Assembly: GCF_040683095.1 (NCBI RefSeq)
Contig: NZ_JBFBCI010000018.1
Location: 67,047-131,046, forward strand
Origin: Sphaerisporangium sp040683095
Lineage (GTDB): Bacteria > Actinomycetota > Actinomycetes > Streptosporangiales > Streptosporangiaceae
Direction of reading: 5' to 3'
DNA length: 64,000 bases
In this document: in pieces, positions 26,441 through 35,960 of the stretch
Layout: the number at the start of each line of letters is the position of its first letter
Numbering within the stretch: position 1 is the first letter of the stretch
Program-made: the position numbers and the translations under genes
The notes under the pieces: model-generated
The model's input: only the letters and a program-made list of their open reading frames with translations
Databases searched by the model: none
What the model was told of the DNA's origin: nothing

Positions 26441-28561
26441 TCACCCGGCCACTTCGTCGCGGGGCGCCTTCACCGCCGAGGGCAGCAGGTCGACGTCGTC
26501 GGCCATCACGTACGCCACGCGGTGCCCGAGCTGGATCTGGTAGTACACCGTGCGGCCCCTGACCACCCGGTGCGTGGCCGGGTCGAACGTCACCGCGTAG
26601 TAGTACTCCCCGCGCAGGGCCGCCCCCACCGAGTACCGCTGCCCCTCGGGGATCGTGTACTGCAGCGGCACGATCGCCTGCACCGGGACGTTCGGCGGGT
26701 AGGCCTCCGGCTCCGGGTACGCTCGGCCGTACACCGGCGCGGCGGACAGCCCTCGCCTCGGCGTCACCACCAGCCCGGACGCGTTCACCGCCGTCGGCCG
26801 GTCGTGCGGGTTGCGGAACCAGGCGAGCCGGCCGAGGTACCAGATGGCCGTCCAGGCGCCGCGCCGCCCCGCGAGGGCGAACTGCTGGCCGGTGGTCGCC
26901 CGTGCCCCGTGGTCGTACACGTCGTACGTTGACTCGCCCGGCTTGCGCCCGATGTCCCGTACCAGCGGCGCGTCCTGGTTCGGCTCGGTGTGCAGGCGCA
27001 CCGACGCCGAGCCGTGCGGCGGGCAGTCCACGCCCGGTCGCTCGCAGCCGGTGTAGCGGGGGCGGTGGCGGGCGTAGTCGGTCCTGATCGTCACCAGCCC
27101 GCCGCGCGGGCCCGCCGTGGCACGGAAGGGGCGGCCCAGCAGCTCGAAGTAGTGGCCCCAGTTCCAGTACGGCCCCGGGTCCACGTGCATGCCCGCGACC
27201 GTCGCCGGCGTGGTGCCTGGTACGTTGTCGTGGCCGAGGATGTGCGCCCTGTCCAGCGGGATGTCGTACTTTTTCGCGAGATAGCGCACCAGCCGGGCGG
27301 AGCTGCGGTACATGGCCTCGGTGTACCAGGCGCCGGCCTTTGCCAGGAAACCCTCGTGCTCGATGCCGATCGACTTGGCGTTGACGTACCAGTTGCCGGC
27401 GTGCCAGGCGACGTCGCGGGCGCGGACGTGCTGCGCGACGTGCCCGTCGGCCGAGCGGATCGTGTAGTGCCAGCTCACGTACGCCGGGTCGGCCACCAGC
27501 CGCAGCGTCCGGTCGTAGGTCTCCTCGGTGTCGTGGACGACGATGTACTCGATCCTCTGGTTGCGCGGCCGGTCCGAGAGATCGTGGTTGCCGTACGAGC
27601 CGGGAGAGCCCGGAAGAAGCTGGTACGGCGCGGGGAGCCACTCGCACGGGAGCCGCTTCGGGTACTCGGTGTTCTTGGCCTCGGCCGCGCGCAACCCCAG
27701 GCGGTCCACTTGCTCCATACGCGGGGCGATCTCCGGCGAGGCGGGCAGCGAAACCTCGAAGCCGTCATCGGTGACCCGGCTCGCACCCTCCTTGATCACG
27801 GAGAACACCTCGTCGGCGAACCGGCGGGCGGTCAGGTCGTCCTCGGCGCCCGAGTAGCGCGCGACCGCGCCGTACCAGTCCGCGGGGTCGGCGCTCGCCG
27901 GGGCCCGCAGGTCCCGCTGGTACTCCGCGAGCAGGGCGGCGCCGCCGAGCACGTTGGCGGCCGGGTCCTGGGTCAGCCGCGCCACGGGGATCCCGGTGAG
28001 CCGGGCGGCCTCCTCGGCGGTCCACGACCGCGGGTCCTGCTCGGGGGCCGGCTCGGTGGACGGGCGCGGCGGCCCGGACGGGCGGGCGTCGTCGCCGCGC
28101 GGATCTTCGGCGCCGCCGCCGTGGTGGGAGACGGTTCCCGAGAGGGCCGTGCGGGCGTCGGTGAGGTGCATCGGCCCGTACCCGGCGGTGACGCTGGGCA
28201 GGCCCTGGTTGGCGTCCCAGCGGGACTCCAGGTAGGAGACGCCCAGCAGGACGGCCACCGGCACGCCGTACGTCTCGGCCGCCGTCGCGAAGGACTCCTG
28301 CCGGGAGGACGGCCCCGGCGGCGCGCCGGGCGTGGCCACGGCGGGCACGTTCTCGGCGGGCGTGGCGTCGGCCGGTACGGCCTCGGTGGGCACGGCCTCG
28401 GCCTGCGTGGATTCGGCCTGCGTGGACTCGGCGCGCGCCGGCGCGACGGCGACGGGCGTCAGGACGAGCGTGACGAGCGTGATCGCGGCCACGAAGCCCG
28501 CCGCCGACCCCGCCAGACCCGACCGGACCGGCCTTCCGCACCTCAAGGACCCCTTCGACAC
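26441..28561 (-). CDS. secreted N-acetylmuramoyl-L-alanine amidase (Amidase_2/PGRP) with C-terminal SH3-like part
   Basis: 706 aa from GTG 28561. Signal peptide (VAAITLVTLVLTPVAVAPARA), a degenerate AESTQAE/AVPTE repeat, a lysozyme-like or SLT-like helix segment (YGVPVAVLLGVSYLESRW, about 95-115), then the amidase: zinc-site His in YIVVHDTEETYD, WHAGNWYVNAKSIGIEHEG, GHDNVPGT and HVDPGPYWNW. The C-terminal about 180 residues contain SH3-like turns. Cleaves between MurNAc and the stem peptide outside the cell. No holin or endopeptidase is adjacent, so it is likely a cell-wall remodelling enzyme. Confidence 0.85.
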   Translation of the reverse strand: MSKGSLRCGRPVRSGLAGSAAGFVAAITLVTLVLTPVAVAPARAESTQAESTQAEAVPTEAVPADATPAENVPAVATPGAPPGPSSRQESFATAAETYGVPVAVLLGVSYLESRWDANQGLPSVTAGYGPMHLTDARTALSGTVSHHGGGAEDPRGDDARPSGPPRPSTEPAPEQDPRSWTAEEAARLTGIPVARLTQDPAANVLGGAALLAEYQRDLRAPASADPADWYGAVARYSGAEDDLTARRFADEVFSVIKEGASRVTDDGFEVSLPASPEIAPRMEQVDRLGLRAAEAKNTEYPKRLPCEWLPAPYQLLPGSPGSYGNHDLSDRPRNQRIEYIVVHDTEETYDRTLRLVADPAYVSWHYTIRSADGHVAQHVRARDVAWHAGNWYVNAKSIGIEHEGFLAKAGAWYTEAMYRSSARLVRYLAKKYDIPLDRAHILGHDNVPGTTPATVAGMHVDPGPYWNWGHYFELLGRPFRATAGPRGGLVTIRTDYARHRPRYTGCERPGVDCPPHGSASVRLHTEPNQDAPLVRDIGRKPGESTYDVYDHGARATTGQQFALAGRRGAWTAIWYLGRLAWFRNPHDRPTAVNASGLVVTPRRGLSAAPVYGRAYPEPEAYPPNVPVQAIVPLQYTIPEGQRYSVGAALRGEYYYAVTFDPATHRVVRGRTVYYQIQLGHRVAYVMADDVDLLPSAVKAPRDEVAG

Positions 28562-28846
28562 GACGGCCAGAGTACGAGATCTTGCGGTCGAATCACATTC
28601 TTGTCATTCGGCGTGTCAAGGAGTATCGGAGGTGCCCCCCGGTTGTCCGGCGGCCGGAACGGGCATGTCAGGCTGGTAGAAGGCCGATCGCGCCGCCCGC
28701 CGATCGCCGCCGGAGGCCGAGGCGGGCTTCCCGCACGCGGGGCGGTCGCCCTCCGCCCGCCAGGACGCGGGTCCGGTCAAGTCAGGGGTGATCATCGCCT
28801 CCGGACCACCGCCCCTGCCTTCGGCAGCTCCGCACGGGGAGGGCAC
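28562..28846. other. divergent promoter region between amidase and sulfotransferase genes
   Basis: About 285 bases with no supported gene. The left third (28570-28625) is AT-richer (CGAATCACATTCTTGTCATTC) and probably carries the amidase promoter. No strong palindrome seen. Confidence 0.5.
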
Positions 28847-29557
28847 ATGCTGGAAGTCATCGGAGCCGGCATGGGAAGAACCGGTACGTACTCGCTCAAG
28901 ACAGCCCTGGAGCGACTGGGCCACGGTCCCTGCCACCACATGGCGTCGCTCGACGGCGACCTCGCCCGCATCGCCGCGTGGGACGCGGCCGCGCGCGGCG
29001 CGCCGACGGCCTGGGAGGACCTGCTGGGCGGATACCGCGCCACCGTCGACTGGCCATCCTGCTACTTCTGGAAGGACCTGGTGGCCGCCCATCCCGAGGC
29101 GCGCGTCATCCTCACCGTGCGCGAGCCGCACCGGTGGTACGCGAGCGTCCACGAGACGATCTACAGGTCCAGCCACCGCCAGCCGGGATGGGCGGGCCTC
29201 GCCATGCGGCTGGAGGACACGGCCAGCACCGCGCTCCGCCACCGCCGCCGGCTGTGCGAGCGGGTGATCTGGGAGGGCACGTTCGGCGGCCGCTTCGACG
29301 ACGAGGCGTACGCCGTCGACGTGTTCGACCGACACGTCGCCGAGGTGATGGCGCAGGTCCCGGCCGAGCGCCTGCTGGTCTACAGCGTCCGCCAGGGCTG
29401 GGGCCCGCTCTGCGACTTCCTCGGCGACCCGGTGCCCGGCGAGCCCTTCCCCCGCCTCAACGACACCGCGTCCTTCAAGCGCATGGCCACGCGCCGCCGC
29501 CACCGCGTGCTGACTCTGCGTCCGACCCATGCCGACGACCACACGGCCGTCCGGTGA
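28847..29557 (+). CDS. sulfotransferase family protein
   Basis: 236 aa from ATG 28847 (GGGGAGGG upstream). N-terminal GAGMGRTGTYSLKTALERLGHGPCHHM is the 5'-PSB phosphate loop of Sulfotransfer_4 proteins, and VILTVREPHRWYASV is the 3'-PB-like segment. Transfers sulfate from PAPS to an acceptor; substrate unknown. Followed after 19 bp by an acyl-CoA ligase on the same strand, perhaps one operon for a secondary product. Confidence 0.85.
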   Translation: MLEVIGAGMGRTGTYSLKTALERLGHGPCHHMASLDGDLARIAAWDAAARGAPTAWEDLLGGYRATVDWPSCYFWKDLVAAHPEARVILTVREPHRWYASVHETIYRSSHRQPGWAGLAMRLEDTASTALRHRRRLCERVIWEGTFGGRFDDEAYAVDVFDRHVAEVMAQVPAERLLVYSVRQGWGPLCDFLGDPVPGEPFPRLNDTASFKRMATRRRHRVLTLRPTHADDHTAVR

Positions 29558-29575
29558 CGGTGATCGGGGGGAGCG

Positions 29576-31225
29576 ATGCGGGAGCTGATCGCGGCGCTGA
29601 AGCCGCCCGCGGGGGAGCGGGCCGAGCGGTACCACGCGGAGGGCTGGTGGCGCGGGGAGACGTTCGCCGACGACCTGTGGGCCGCGGCGGCGGAGACGCC
29701 GGACAAGACGGCGTTCATCACCTGGCGCCACGCGGAACGGCGGGAGGTCACCCTCACCTACGGCGCGCTCGCCGGGTACGTGGCCCGGCTCTCGGAGGGG
29801 TTGCGTGATCTCGGGGTGGAGCCGGGGGACGCGGTCGCGTTCCAGCTTCCCAACTGGTGGGAGACCGCGGCGCTGCACCTCGCGTGCCTCGACGCGGGCG
29901 CGGTCTCCGTGCCGCTGATGATGACGCTGGGCGCGCGGGAGATGGAGCTGATCCTTTCCGGCACGCGGGCGCGCGTCTGCGTGGCCGCCGGGGAATGGGA
30001 CGGGCGGCGTCCCGCCGAGCGCCTGGCCGAGTCGGCCGCCCGCCTGCCGTGCCTGCGCCACCGCGTGACCGTCGGCGCGGACGCCCTCCCCGGCACCGTC
30101 CCCTTCGATGACCTCCTCGGCGGCGACCCCGTCGACGGCGCCGCGCTCGGCGCGCGCCGAGCCGGGGGAAGGAACCCGGACGAGGTGTCCGTGGTGCTGT
30201 TCACCTCGGGGACCACCGGCGAGGTCAAGGGCGTCCTGCACACCCCGAACACCCAGTACGCCTCCGCCCGGCCACGGCAGCCCGGATTCCGCGACGTCCC
30301 GGACCCGCGGGTGGCCACGCCCGCCAACCTCACGCACTCGGTCGGGATGCGGACCGACGTGCTGCTGCCCCTGGTGGCGCGGTGTACGTCCGTGTTCGCC
30401 GACACCCGCGATCCGGATGTCTGGCTGGACCTGATGTCCCGGCACGGCGTCACCCACTTCCTCGCCGCGCCCGAGATGCTGAGACACCTGGTCGAGGCGC
30501 AGCGCCGCCGCCGTCGCCCGCTGCCGTGCCTGCGCGTGGTGACCAGTTCGGCCGCGCCGCTGCACCTCTCCCTCGTCGCGCCCATCCGGGAATGGCTGTC
30601 CCCGGGGCTCGTCAACGGCTACGGCATGACCGAGACCGGAGGCGTGACCATCACCTCGCCCGGCGACCCGCCCGGCTGGCCTGGGCACAGCATCGGCCGC
30701 CCCGCGCCGGGCCGCGAGGTCCGGCTCCTCCCGGGCCCCGGAGGCGAGCCGTCCCGTCTCCAGGTGCGTGGGCCGTCCGTGTGTGTGGGCACCTTCACGC
30801 TGCGCGACCTGCGCACGACCTGGACCCCGGACGACACCGACGGCTGGTTCGACACCGGCGACCTGGTGGCCGAGGACGGCCGCGGCGGCTTGACCTACCT
30901 GACCCGCGCGGCCGACCGCGTCGGGAGCCCGCTGCCGATCCCGGTGCTGGAGGTCGAGGACGAGCTGCTGCGCCACCCCGCCGTCGCCGACGTGGCCGTC
31001 ATCGGCTGCGCGGACCGCGGGACCGGCACGGAGACCGTGTGCGCCGTCGTGGTGCCCGCCGGCCCGCCTCCCGACCTCACCGGCCTCCGCGAGCACCTCC
31101 TGCGGACCGGGATGACCGAGTGGTATCTGCCCACCCGCCTGGAATGCGTGGACGCGCTGCCCCGCAACGAGCTCGGCAAGGTGCGCAAGAACGAACTGCG
31201 CGCCCGCTTCGCCGGCGGGACGTAG
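29576..31225 (+). CDS. AMP-binding acyl-CoA ligase
   Basis: 549 aa. ANL superfamily motifs: P-loop FTSGTTGEVKG (TSGTTG 210-215), GYGMTETGG, GWFDTGDLV, hinge R-x2-DR in RAADR, and the C-terminal GKVRKNELR with the catalytic lysine. Activates a carboxylic acid as acyl-AMP and transfers to CoA; most like cyclohexanecarboxylate/medium-chain-type ligases. Substrate not predictable. Likely co-transcribed with the sulfotransferase. Confidence 0.88.
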   Translation: MRELIAALKPPAGERAERYHAEGWWRGETFADDLWAAAAETPDKTAFITWRHAERREVTLTYGALAGYVARLSEGLRDLGVEPGDAVAFQLPNWWETAALHLACLDAGAVSVPLMMTLGAREMELILSGTRARVCVAAGEWDGRRPAERLAESAARLPCLRHRVTVGADALPGTVPFDDLLGGDPVDGAALGARRAGGRNPDEVSVVLFTSGTTGEVKGVLHTPNTQYASARPRQPGFRDVPDPRVATPANLTHSVGMRTDVLLPLVARCTSVFADTRDPDVWLDLMSRHGVTHFLAAPEMLRHLVEAQRRRRRPLPCLRVVTSSAAPLHLSLVAPIREWLSPGLVNGYGMTETGGVTITSPGDPPGWPGHSIGRPAPGREVRLLPGPGGEPSRLQVRGPSVCVGTFTLRDLRTTWTPDDTDGWFDTGDLVAEDGRGGLTYLTRAADRVGSPLPIPVLEVEDELLRHPAVADVAVIGCADRGTGTETVCAVVVPAGPPPDLTGLREHLLRTGMTEWYLPTRLECVDALPRNELGKVRKNELRARFAGGT

Positions 31226-31242
31226 CGCCTCGCCCGATCGGG

Positions 31243-32103
31243 TTACGGCCGCCGCTCGGCGGCGCCGGGGAACGGCCAGGGGTTGGGGCGGCAGCCCTGC
31301 AGGGAGATGGTCTGCTGGGTCATCACGGGGGCCAGGTCGCGCGGCGAGGGGCAGTTCTCGTGCCCGTGGCCGAGCGCGTGCCCGACCTCGTGGCTGATCA
31401 CGTACTGCCGGTAGAGGGCCAGGTTCCCCCGATACCCAGGGGTGCCCGTCGCCCAGCGCCTCGCGTTGATCACCGAGCGGCGTCCGTTCCAGCAGGAGAC
31501 GTCGCCCAGTGTGCGCAGTGGCAGGCACTGCCGGTCGGTGAACGTGGGGCTCGACAGGGACACGCGGAACCGTACCGGGCCGCTGTCGACCCGCTTGAAC
31601 CGCATACGCCCGCCCGCTCCCCACCCGCGCGGGTCGTTGAGGGTCTTGTGCACCTGGGCGGCGAACTCGTCGGGATCGAACGGAAGGCCCTTCTCGACCT
31701 CCACCATGTACCGGACGAGCTGCCCCTTACGGCCCTTCGGCGGCCGGGCGACGCCGCGTACGAGCGTGTACGCGCCCTTCGCGGACCGGGGCACCTCGAC
31801 CTCGTCCGGCCGTAACCCCTCCCCGCGGGAGTGACGGTGCCGCCTGCGGTCCGACAGCTCGTCGAAGTCCTCCTCGTCCTTGGTGGCGGGATCGAGGGTG
31901 ACGCCGAGCGGCACGCCGTCCGCGACCGGGAAGGGGGACGGACTCGAAGTGCTCGCGGGCACGCCGTGGGAGACGGCGGCCTTCGGCGGGCCGGGGCTCC
32001 CGGCGCTCAGCGCGACCCCGCCCGCGACCACGGGAACGACGACCCCGGCCGCCCAGGCGAGCAACAGACCCGTCCGCCTCCATGGACCAGGGACAAGCGG
32101 CAT
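31243..32103 (-). CDS. DUF3152 secreted metalloprotease-like protein
   Basis: 286 aa from ATG 32103 with GGAG 6 nt upstream. N-terminal membrane/signal helix (RTGLLLAWAAGVVVPVVAGGVAL), Ser/Pro-rich linker, then the DUF3152 domain with a zincin motif HEVGHALGHGHE (H238, E239, H242, H248). Ends YVISHEV... near the C-terminus with the family's VMTQQT stretch. Likely extracytoplasmic; substrate unknown. Convergent to the acyl-CoA ligase gene. Confidence 0.85.
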   Translation of the reverse strand: MPLVPGPWRRTGLLLAWAAGVVVPVVAGGVALSAGSPGPPKAAVSHGVPASTSSPSPFPVADGVPLGVTLDPATKDEEDFDELSDRRRHRHSRGEGLRPDEVEVPRSAKGAYTLVRGVARPPKGRKGQLVRYMVEVEKGLPFDPDEFAAQVHKTLNDPRGWGAGGRMRFKRVDSGPVRFRVSLSSPTFTDRQCLPLRTLGDVSCWNGRRSVINARRWATGTPGYRGNLALYRQYVISHEVGHALGHGHENCPSPRDLAPVMTQQTISLQGCRPNPWPFPGAAERRP

Positions 32104-32360
32104 ATATTTCTCCGACCCCAAGGCTCGACGGCGATGATCGACGGCAAAGCCTAGTGCCCCCGAACACCCCAGGCGATTCAAGGGGAAGGCCGCACCACAC
32201 GCACTGATGTGCTCCGCGTGGTCCTTGGCGTTGTCGGCGGAAAATCTGGCGGAGCATCTTGTGCCCTCCCCGTCCATAGGCCGCCAGGCGCTGTGGGGCT
32301 GTTCGCCGACCTCGCCGGATGAAGAAGCGATATGTAATGAAAAGGCTGCGGTCCAGGTAG

Positions 32361-32585
32361 GTGCATGAAAGAATCGATGAACTTGCGCTGGAACAGCAGT
32401 GGTATCAGACGACGTTCCTCCCGGTCCGGCACGTCGTCGTCGGGCAGCAGCGGCTGACGACCCTGCAGCTTCTACTGAACGCCGCCCAGTTCGTCACGGA
32501 GCGGCATGGCAGCCGATGGAATCGTGAGCACTGCAGGTGTTGCCGTGATACCTCCGCTGGCGAGCGTATCCGCGACGATACCTGA
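32361..32585 (+). pseudogene. remnant of a DUF262 (GmrSD-type) gene
   Basis: A short frame contains VVGQQRLTTLQLLLNAAQFVTERHG, the nucleotide-binding DGQQRLTTLQLLL signature of DUF262/GmrS domains, preceded by ELALEQQWYQTTFL. The leading Asp of DGQQR is replaced by Val and nothing of the rest of the about 500-aa protein is found, so this is a fragment. It marks the left edge of a decayed defence-type island. Confidence 0.7.
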
Positions 32586-32599
32586 AAGCGTGCGCCCTC

Positions 32600-34629
32600 A
32601 TGCCCCCGAACCCGACTCGCCTGTACCAGGCGGTCCTCTGCGACACGATCGCGCCGATCTCCCTCCGGCTCCGCCGCACCTTCGGCGAGTGGCTCGTCGG
32701 AAACGGACTACCGTCTCCTGATGCCGGAAAGCCTCTGCAGGAGTTCGGCACAGGCGGTACTCGCGTCCGGATGGAGCGCCGAGGCGACTGCGGCCGGTAC
32801 GTCGTCGAGGAGCTGCGCGACGGAGCGCTGTTGCGCACCCGAGTCACCTACCACGAGCCCATCCCTGGGCTGACCGGCTGGGTGATCGTCACGGTGGAGG
32901 AGAACGGCGCGACAGGTGCGGGCCACGCGCCGGGCTTCCTCCCGGCGTACTTGCGCACCGCGCGGATCACGGACGGAGCCATCCACCTGACGGACGCGCC
33001 GGATGTCTACGACGAGCACGACGTCCCCCGGCTGATCCATGCCCTGACCGAGCACGATCGCCGGGTGCCGCTGGTCGTGGTGGCCCACGATCCGCAGGAT
33101 CCGCAGGCCGCCATGGCAAGGGCCGGTCGTCTCGCCGCGGTGACAGCCGGTGCCGCCGTGGTGGTGCGCTTCGCTGACCTGCGCGCCCAGAACGGCTTCA
33201 ATCATGTCGTCGGTCCGGATCTCGAGGTGTTCGGCGGTGGCATCCGCACCTACGTGGCGCCGTTCGACCCGAAGACCGAGCGCTATCCATATCGGCACCG
33301 GCCGATGGGCGGGGGCATGCTGCGTTCTCAGGGCGATCAGGCTCTCGAACTGGCAGCAGGGGGCATCATCGGGGAGACCGCGCGCCGCACGCTTCCCGAG
33401 GTCATCCAGCGTTCTTACCGGATGGTCTCCCGGATCCTCGTCGGCAAGGCCGAACCCGGCGACATCCGTGAGGTCCTCACGTCGCGGCCGACCGCTGTCA
33501 ACCCGGAGAAAGAGGAACTTCGCCGCAAGATGATGGCGCTGACCGTGCGCCCCGCGCCGCCCGCGGGCGCCCGGTCAGCCGATACACCCGACTCGGTCGA
33601 TGTGCCCGTCACGGCGGACTCGTCAGTGGTCCCCGAGAAGGTTCAACGACCGGATCGGCTCGTCGTCGAGCGGTCCGTCGTCCTAGAGGGCGGACCGGCC
33701 CCTGACGTCGCCGCGTTCGCACAAGCGGTCGCGGGCGTGGTGGTCGATGCCTTACGCGGCGAACTGGAGGCGACGCTCGAACTGGCGGCCAAAGACGGGA
33801 GCGACGGTTCGCAGAGCGGGCACCTGCTGCGCCAGATGCGCACGCTTGGCGCGCACGTCGACGGGCTGCGCGAGGTGGTTCTCGAGCAGCAACGCCGTGA
33901 CGAACTGGGGGCCCAGGCGGCGGGGGAGGCGCTGCTCGCCGAAGCCGAAGGCGAGAGCGACCGGCTCGCGGCCGAGATCGACCGGCTTCGTACCGAGCAC
34001 TACATCCTGCAGGACGAGTACGCCGAAGCCATGGCGAACGCCCGCAAGCTCCAAAAGCGCGTGCGCTGGCTGGAGGCCAGACTGGCCGCATCCGCCCAGC
34101 CGGCTTATGGTCTCGCCGCCGCGGAAACCGAATTCGAGCCGACCAGCCTCATGGACGCCCTGAACAGGGCCCGAGCAACGCTCTGCCATGTGGCGGTCGG
34201 GGACACCGACATGGCGGCGACGAAACTGGATCTCGCCTATCCGACGCTCACCCTGTGTGGGCCGCCAAGGCCTGGGACGCCCTCCGCGCATTGGACGCGT
34301 TCGCCAAGGCCAGGTCCTCGGGAGAGTTCGCCGGTGGGTTCCTGCAATGGTGTACGAGTACCGCGACCGTCACCATCCCCGCCGGTATGGTGGCCATGAG
34401 CGAATCCAGGACAGTGAACACCAACGGCAGGTACAGCACGAGCCGGGTCTTCGGAGTCCCCCAGGAGGTCCATCCGTCGGGGAGGGTGTTCATGGAGGCG
34501 CACATCAAGCTTCGCAAAGGTGGGGTTCCCGCGCCGCGTGTCCATTTCCACGACGACTCGGGTGGCGCCACGGGGAAGGTCTGGGTCGGCTACGTCGGAG
34601 ATCACCTCCCGAACGCTCAGACGAACTGA
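32600..34629 (+). pseudogene. frameshifted coiled-coil protein of unknown function
   Basis: The first frame (32600 to about 34245) gives an N-terminal domain (YQAVLCDTIAPISLRLRRTF), a central region with EVFGGGIRTYVAPFDP, and a long coiled coil (about 420-520; DRLAAEIDRLRTEHYILQDEYAEAM). The natural C-terminus continues only in another frame: WAAKAWDALRALDAFAKA ... VHFHDDSGGATGKVWVGYVGDHLPNAQTN, ending at 34629. A single-base indel between about 34225 and 34255 breaks the gene; no slippery sequence is present. The C-terminal YDD/GYVGDHL pattern occurs in large actinobacterial plasmid/defence-type proteins. Confidence 0.65.
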
Positions 34630-34732
34630 CCGACGTCCCGACGTTGTGGCTGCTTCCGCCGCAAAGGCGTTGGGAACACCCCGCTCGCATTTGCACGGTC
34701 CTGGCCGCCACGCACAGGCTCGGGAGTGAGAG

Positions 34733-35809
34733 TCAGACCGGAATGACCGTGGGCAGGGGCGGGGATGCGAACCAGCCGGGCTTGTGTTTCCGCAACAGGG
34801 CCTCGCCATCTCGCTCCCAGGAGAAGTTCGGCTTCTTGAGCAGCTTGCGGAACACTTGGCTGGCCTTGTCAGGGTCTTCGGCGGCGAGTCGCCGCAGCGG
34901 CACAGGCGAGACGTTCTCATCCCTCAGGTAACTCGTCACGACATCGCGGTACCGTCGGCGGACGATCATCTCCGGTTTGGCGAAGACCTCCTGCATCACG
35001 TCGAACTCCCGGTAGAAGCCCAAGCCGTCTTCCTTATCGAAGATGATCGCCGTGACATCGTCGGAGTCGAAGCCGAAACCAGGCAGGTCAGGGTCGGTCC
35101 ACGGCCCGGACTTGCTGCCCGCGCGCTCGTAGTTGTGCCGGTAGAGCGCCATGATCTTCCCGTCTACCTCGCTTCCGGGGACGACGATCAGATCGTTGCC
35201 GTAGAGGTCGAGGAACGACTCGTGTTGGTGTGCCTGCATCTCGCGGGCCTGAGCGAGCTTCGCCGGGTTGCGGAAGACCATCTTGGGATTGGTCAGTTGG
35301 AGTTCCCGTACGCTCGCCAGCGCGGCGTGGGCGTCTTCCGAGGGGAAGGCCCTCGGGGTGCCACTGATCATCCAGTCGTCGCCGACCGGGACAACGGCGC
35401 CGATCATCACTGTGCCCGGGACGAGAAAGTACTCGATCCCTTCAGCGCCCATGTTGGAACGGATTCGGTAGGTCAGTTCGTCGATGTGGTTGAAAGCGAC
35501 GACGCCGTCGGTTCCGTAAGGCTCCTTGCTCTCGAAGACGCCGATCACGTAGTCCGACCACGACAACAGCAGCGCCCGGCTCTCACCGGAGGATCGCTCG
35601 GCGAAGATTTCCAGGACGGTCTGGCCGGATCTCTGGCGCCGGGTGAAGATGAATGATTCCAGGACTACGGAGAGGTCCGCCTCGTCGTTGATGACCCCAT
35701 CAGGGAAGATCGCCGAGATTGCCTTCTCCAGATCTCGCCCGAACCGCGGCGACAATGCGAATTGCACCAGTTCGCCCTTGAGGCCGCCGGCCAGCTCCAT
35801 CAGATCCAC
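34733..35809 (-). CDS. unknown 358-aa protein in the defence-type island
   Basis: GTG start at 35809. Soluble, no signal or membrane helix. Segments such as FIFTRRQRSGQTVLEIFAERSS, LIVVPGSEVDGKIMALYRHNYER and FIFxx/IIFDKEDGLGFYREFDVMQEVF suggest a mixed alpha/beta fold. I do not recognise the family. It is convergent with the frameshifted coiled-coil gene and intact, unlike its neighbours, which may mean it is still under selection. Confidence 0.65.
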   Translation of the reverse strand: MDLMELAGGLKGELVQFALSPRFGRDLEKAISAIFPDGVINDEADLSVVLESFIFTRRQRSGQTVLEIFAERSSGESRALLLSWSDYVIGVFESKEPYGTDGVVAFNHIDELTYRIRSNMGAEGIEYFLVPGTVMIGAVVPVGDDWMISGTPRAFPSEDAHAALASVRELQLTNPKMVFRNPAKLAQAREMQAHQHESFLDLYGNDLIVVPGSEVDGKIMALYRHNYERAGSKSGPWTDPDLPGFGFDSDDVTAIIFDKEDGLGFYREFDVMQEVFAKPEMIVRRRYRDVVTSYLRDENVSPVPLRRLAAEDPDKASQVFRKLLKKPNFSWERDGEALLRKHKPGWFASPPLPTVIPV

Positions 35810-35960
35810 TGAGTCCCTCCCCGATTGCTTCGGCCGCGCCTAACCTATCGAGGGGGACGTCGGCGATGGTGCGGATCTTCCAGCCCGCCGCCGTCTCTAC
35901 TACGCCTGGCGGTGGCCTTGGGACAGCTCATAGGCGAACGCACGACCACCGATCCCCAGC

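Noticed and set aside
26990..29557. 855-aa open frame on the plus strand that includes the sulfotransferase
   Set aside because: The first two-thirds run antisense to the amidase gene without any motif; only the part from ATG 28847, with a good RBS, is real.
28616..31624. 1002-aa open frame on the minus strand
   Set aside because: It lies opposite the sulfotransferase and acyl-CoA ligase genes, whose motifs are unmistakable; its translation is Arg/Gly/Pro-rich with no domain, a GC-driven shadow frame.
34225..34260. Programmed ribosomal frameshift
   Set aside because: No slippery heptamer or downstream pseudoknot is evident at the junction, so a plain indel is simpler.
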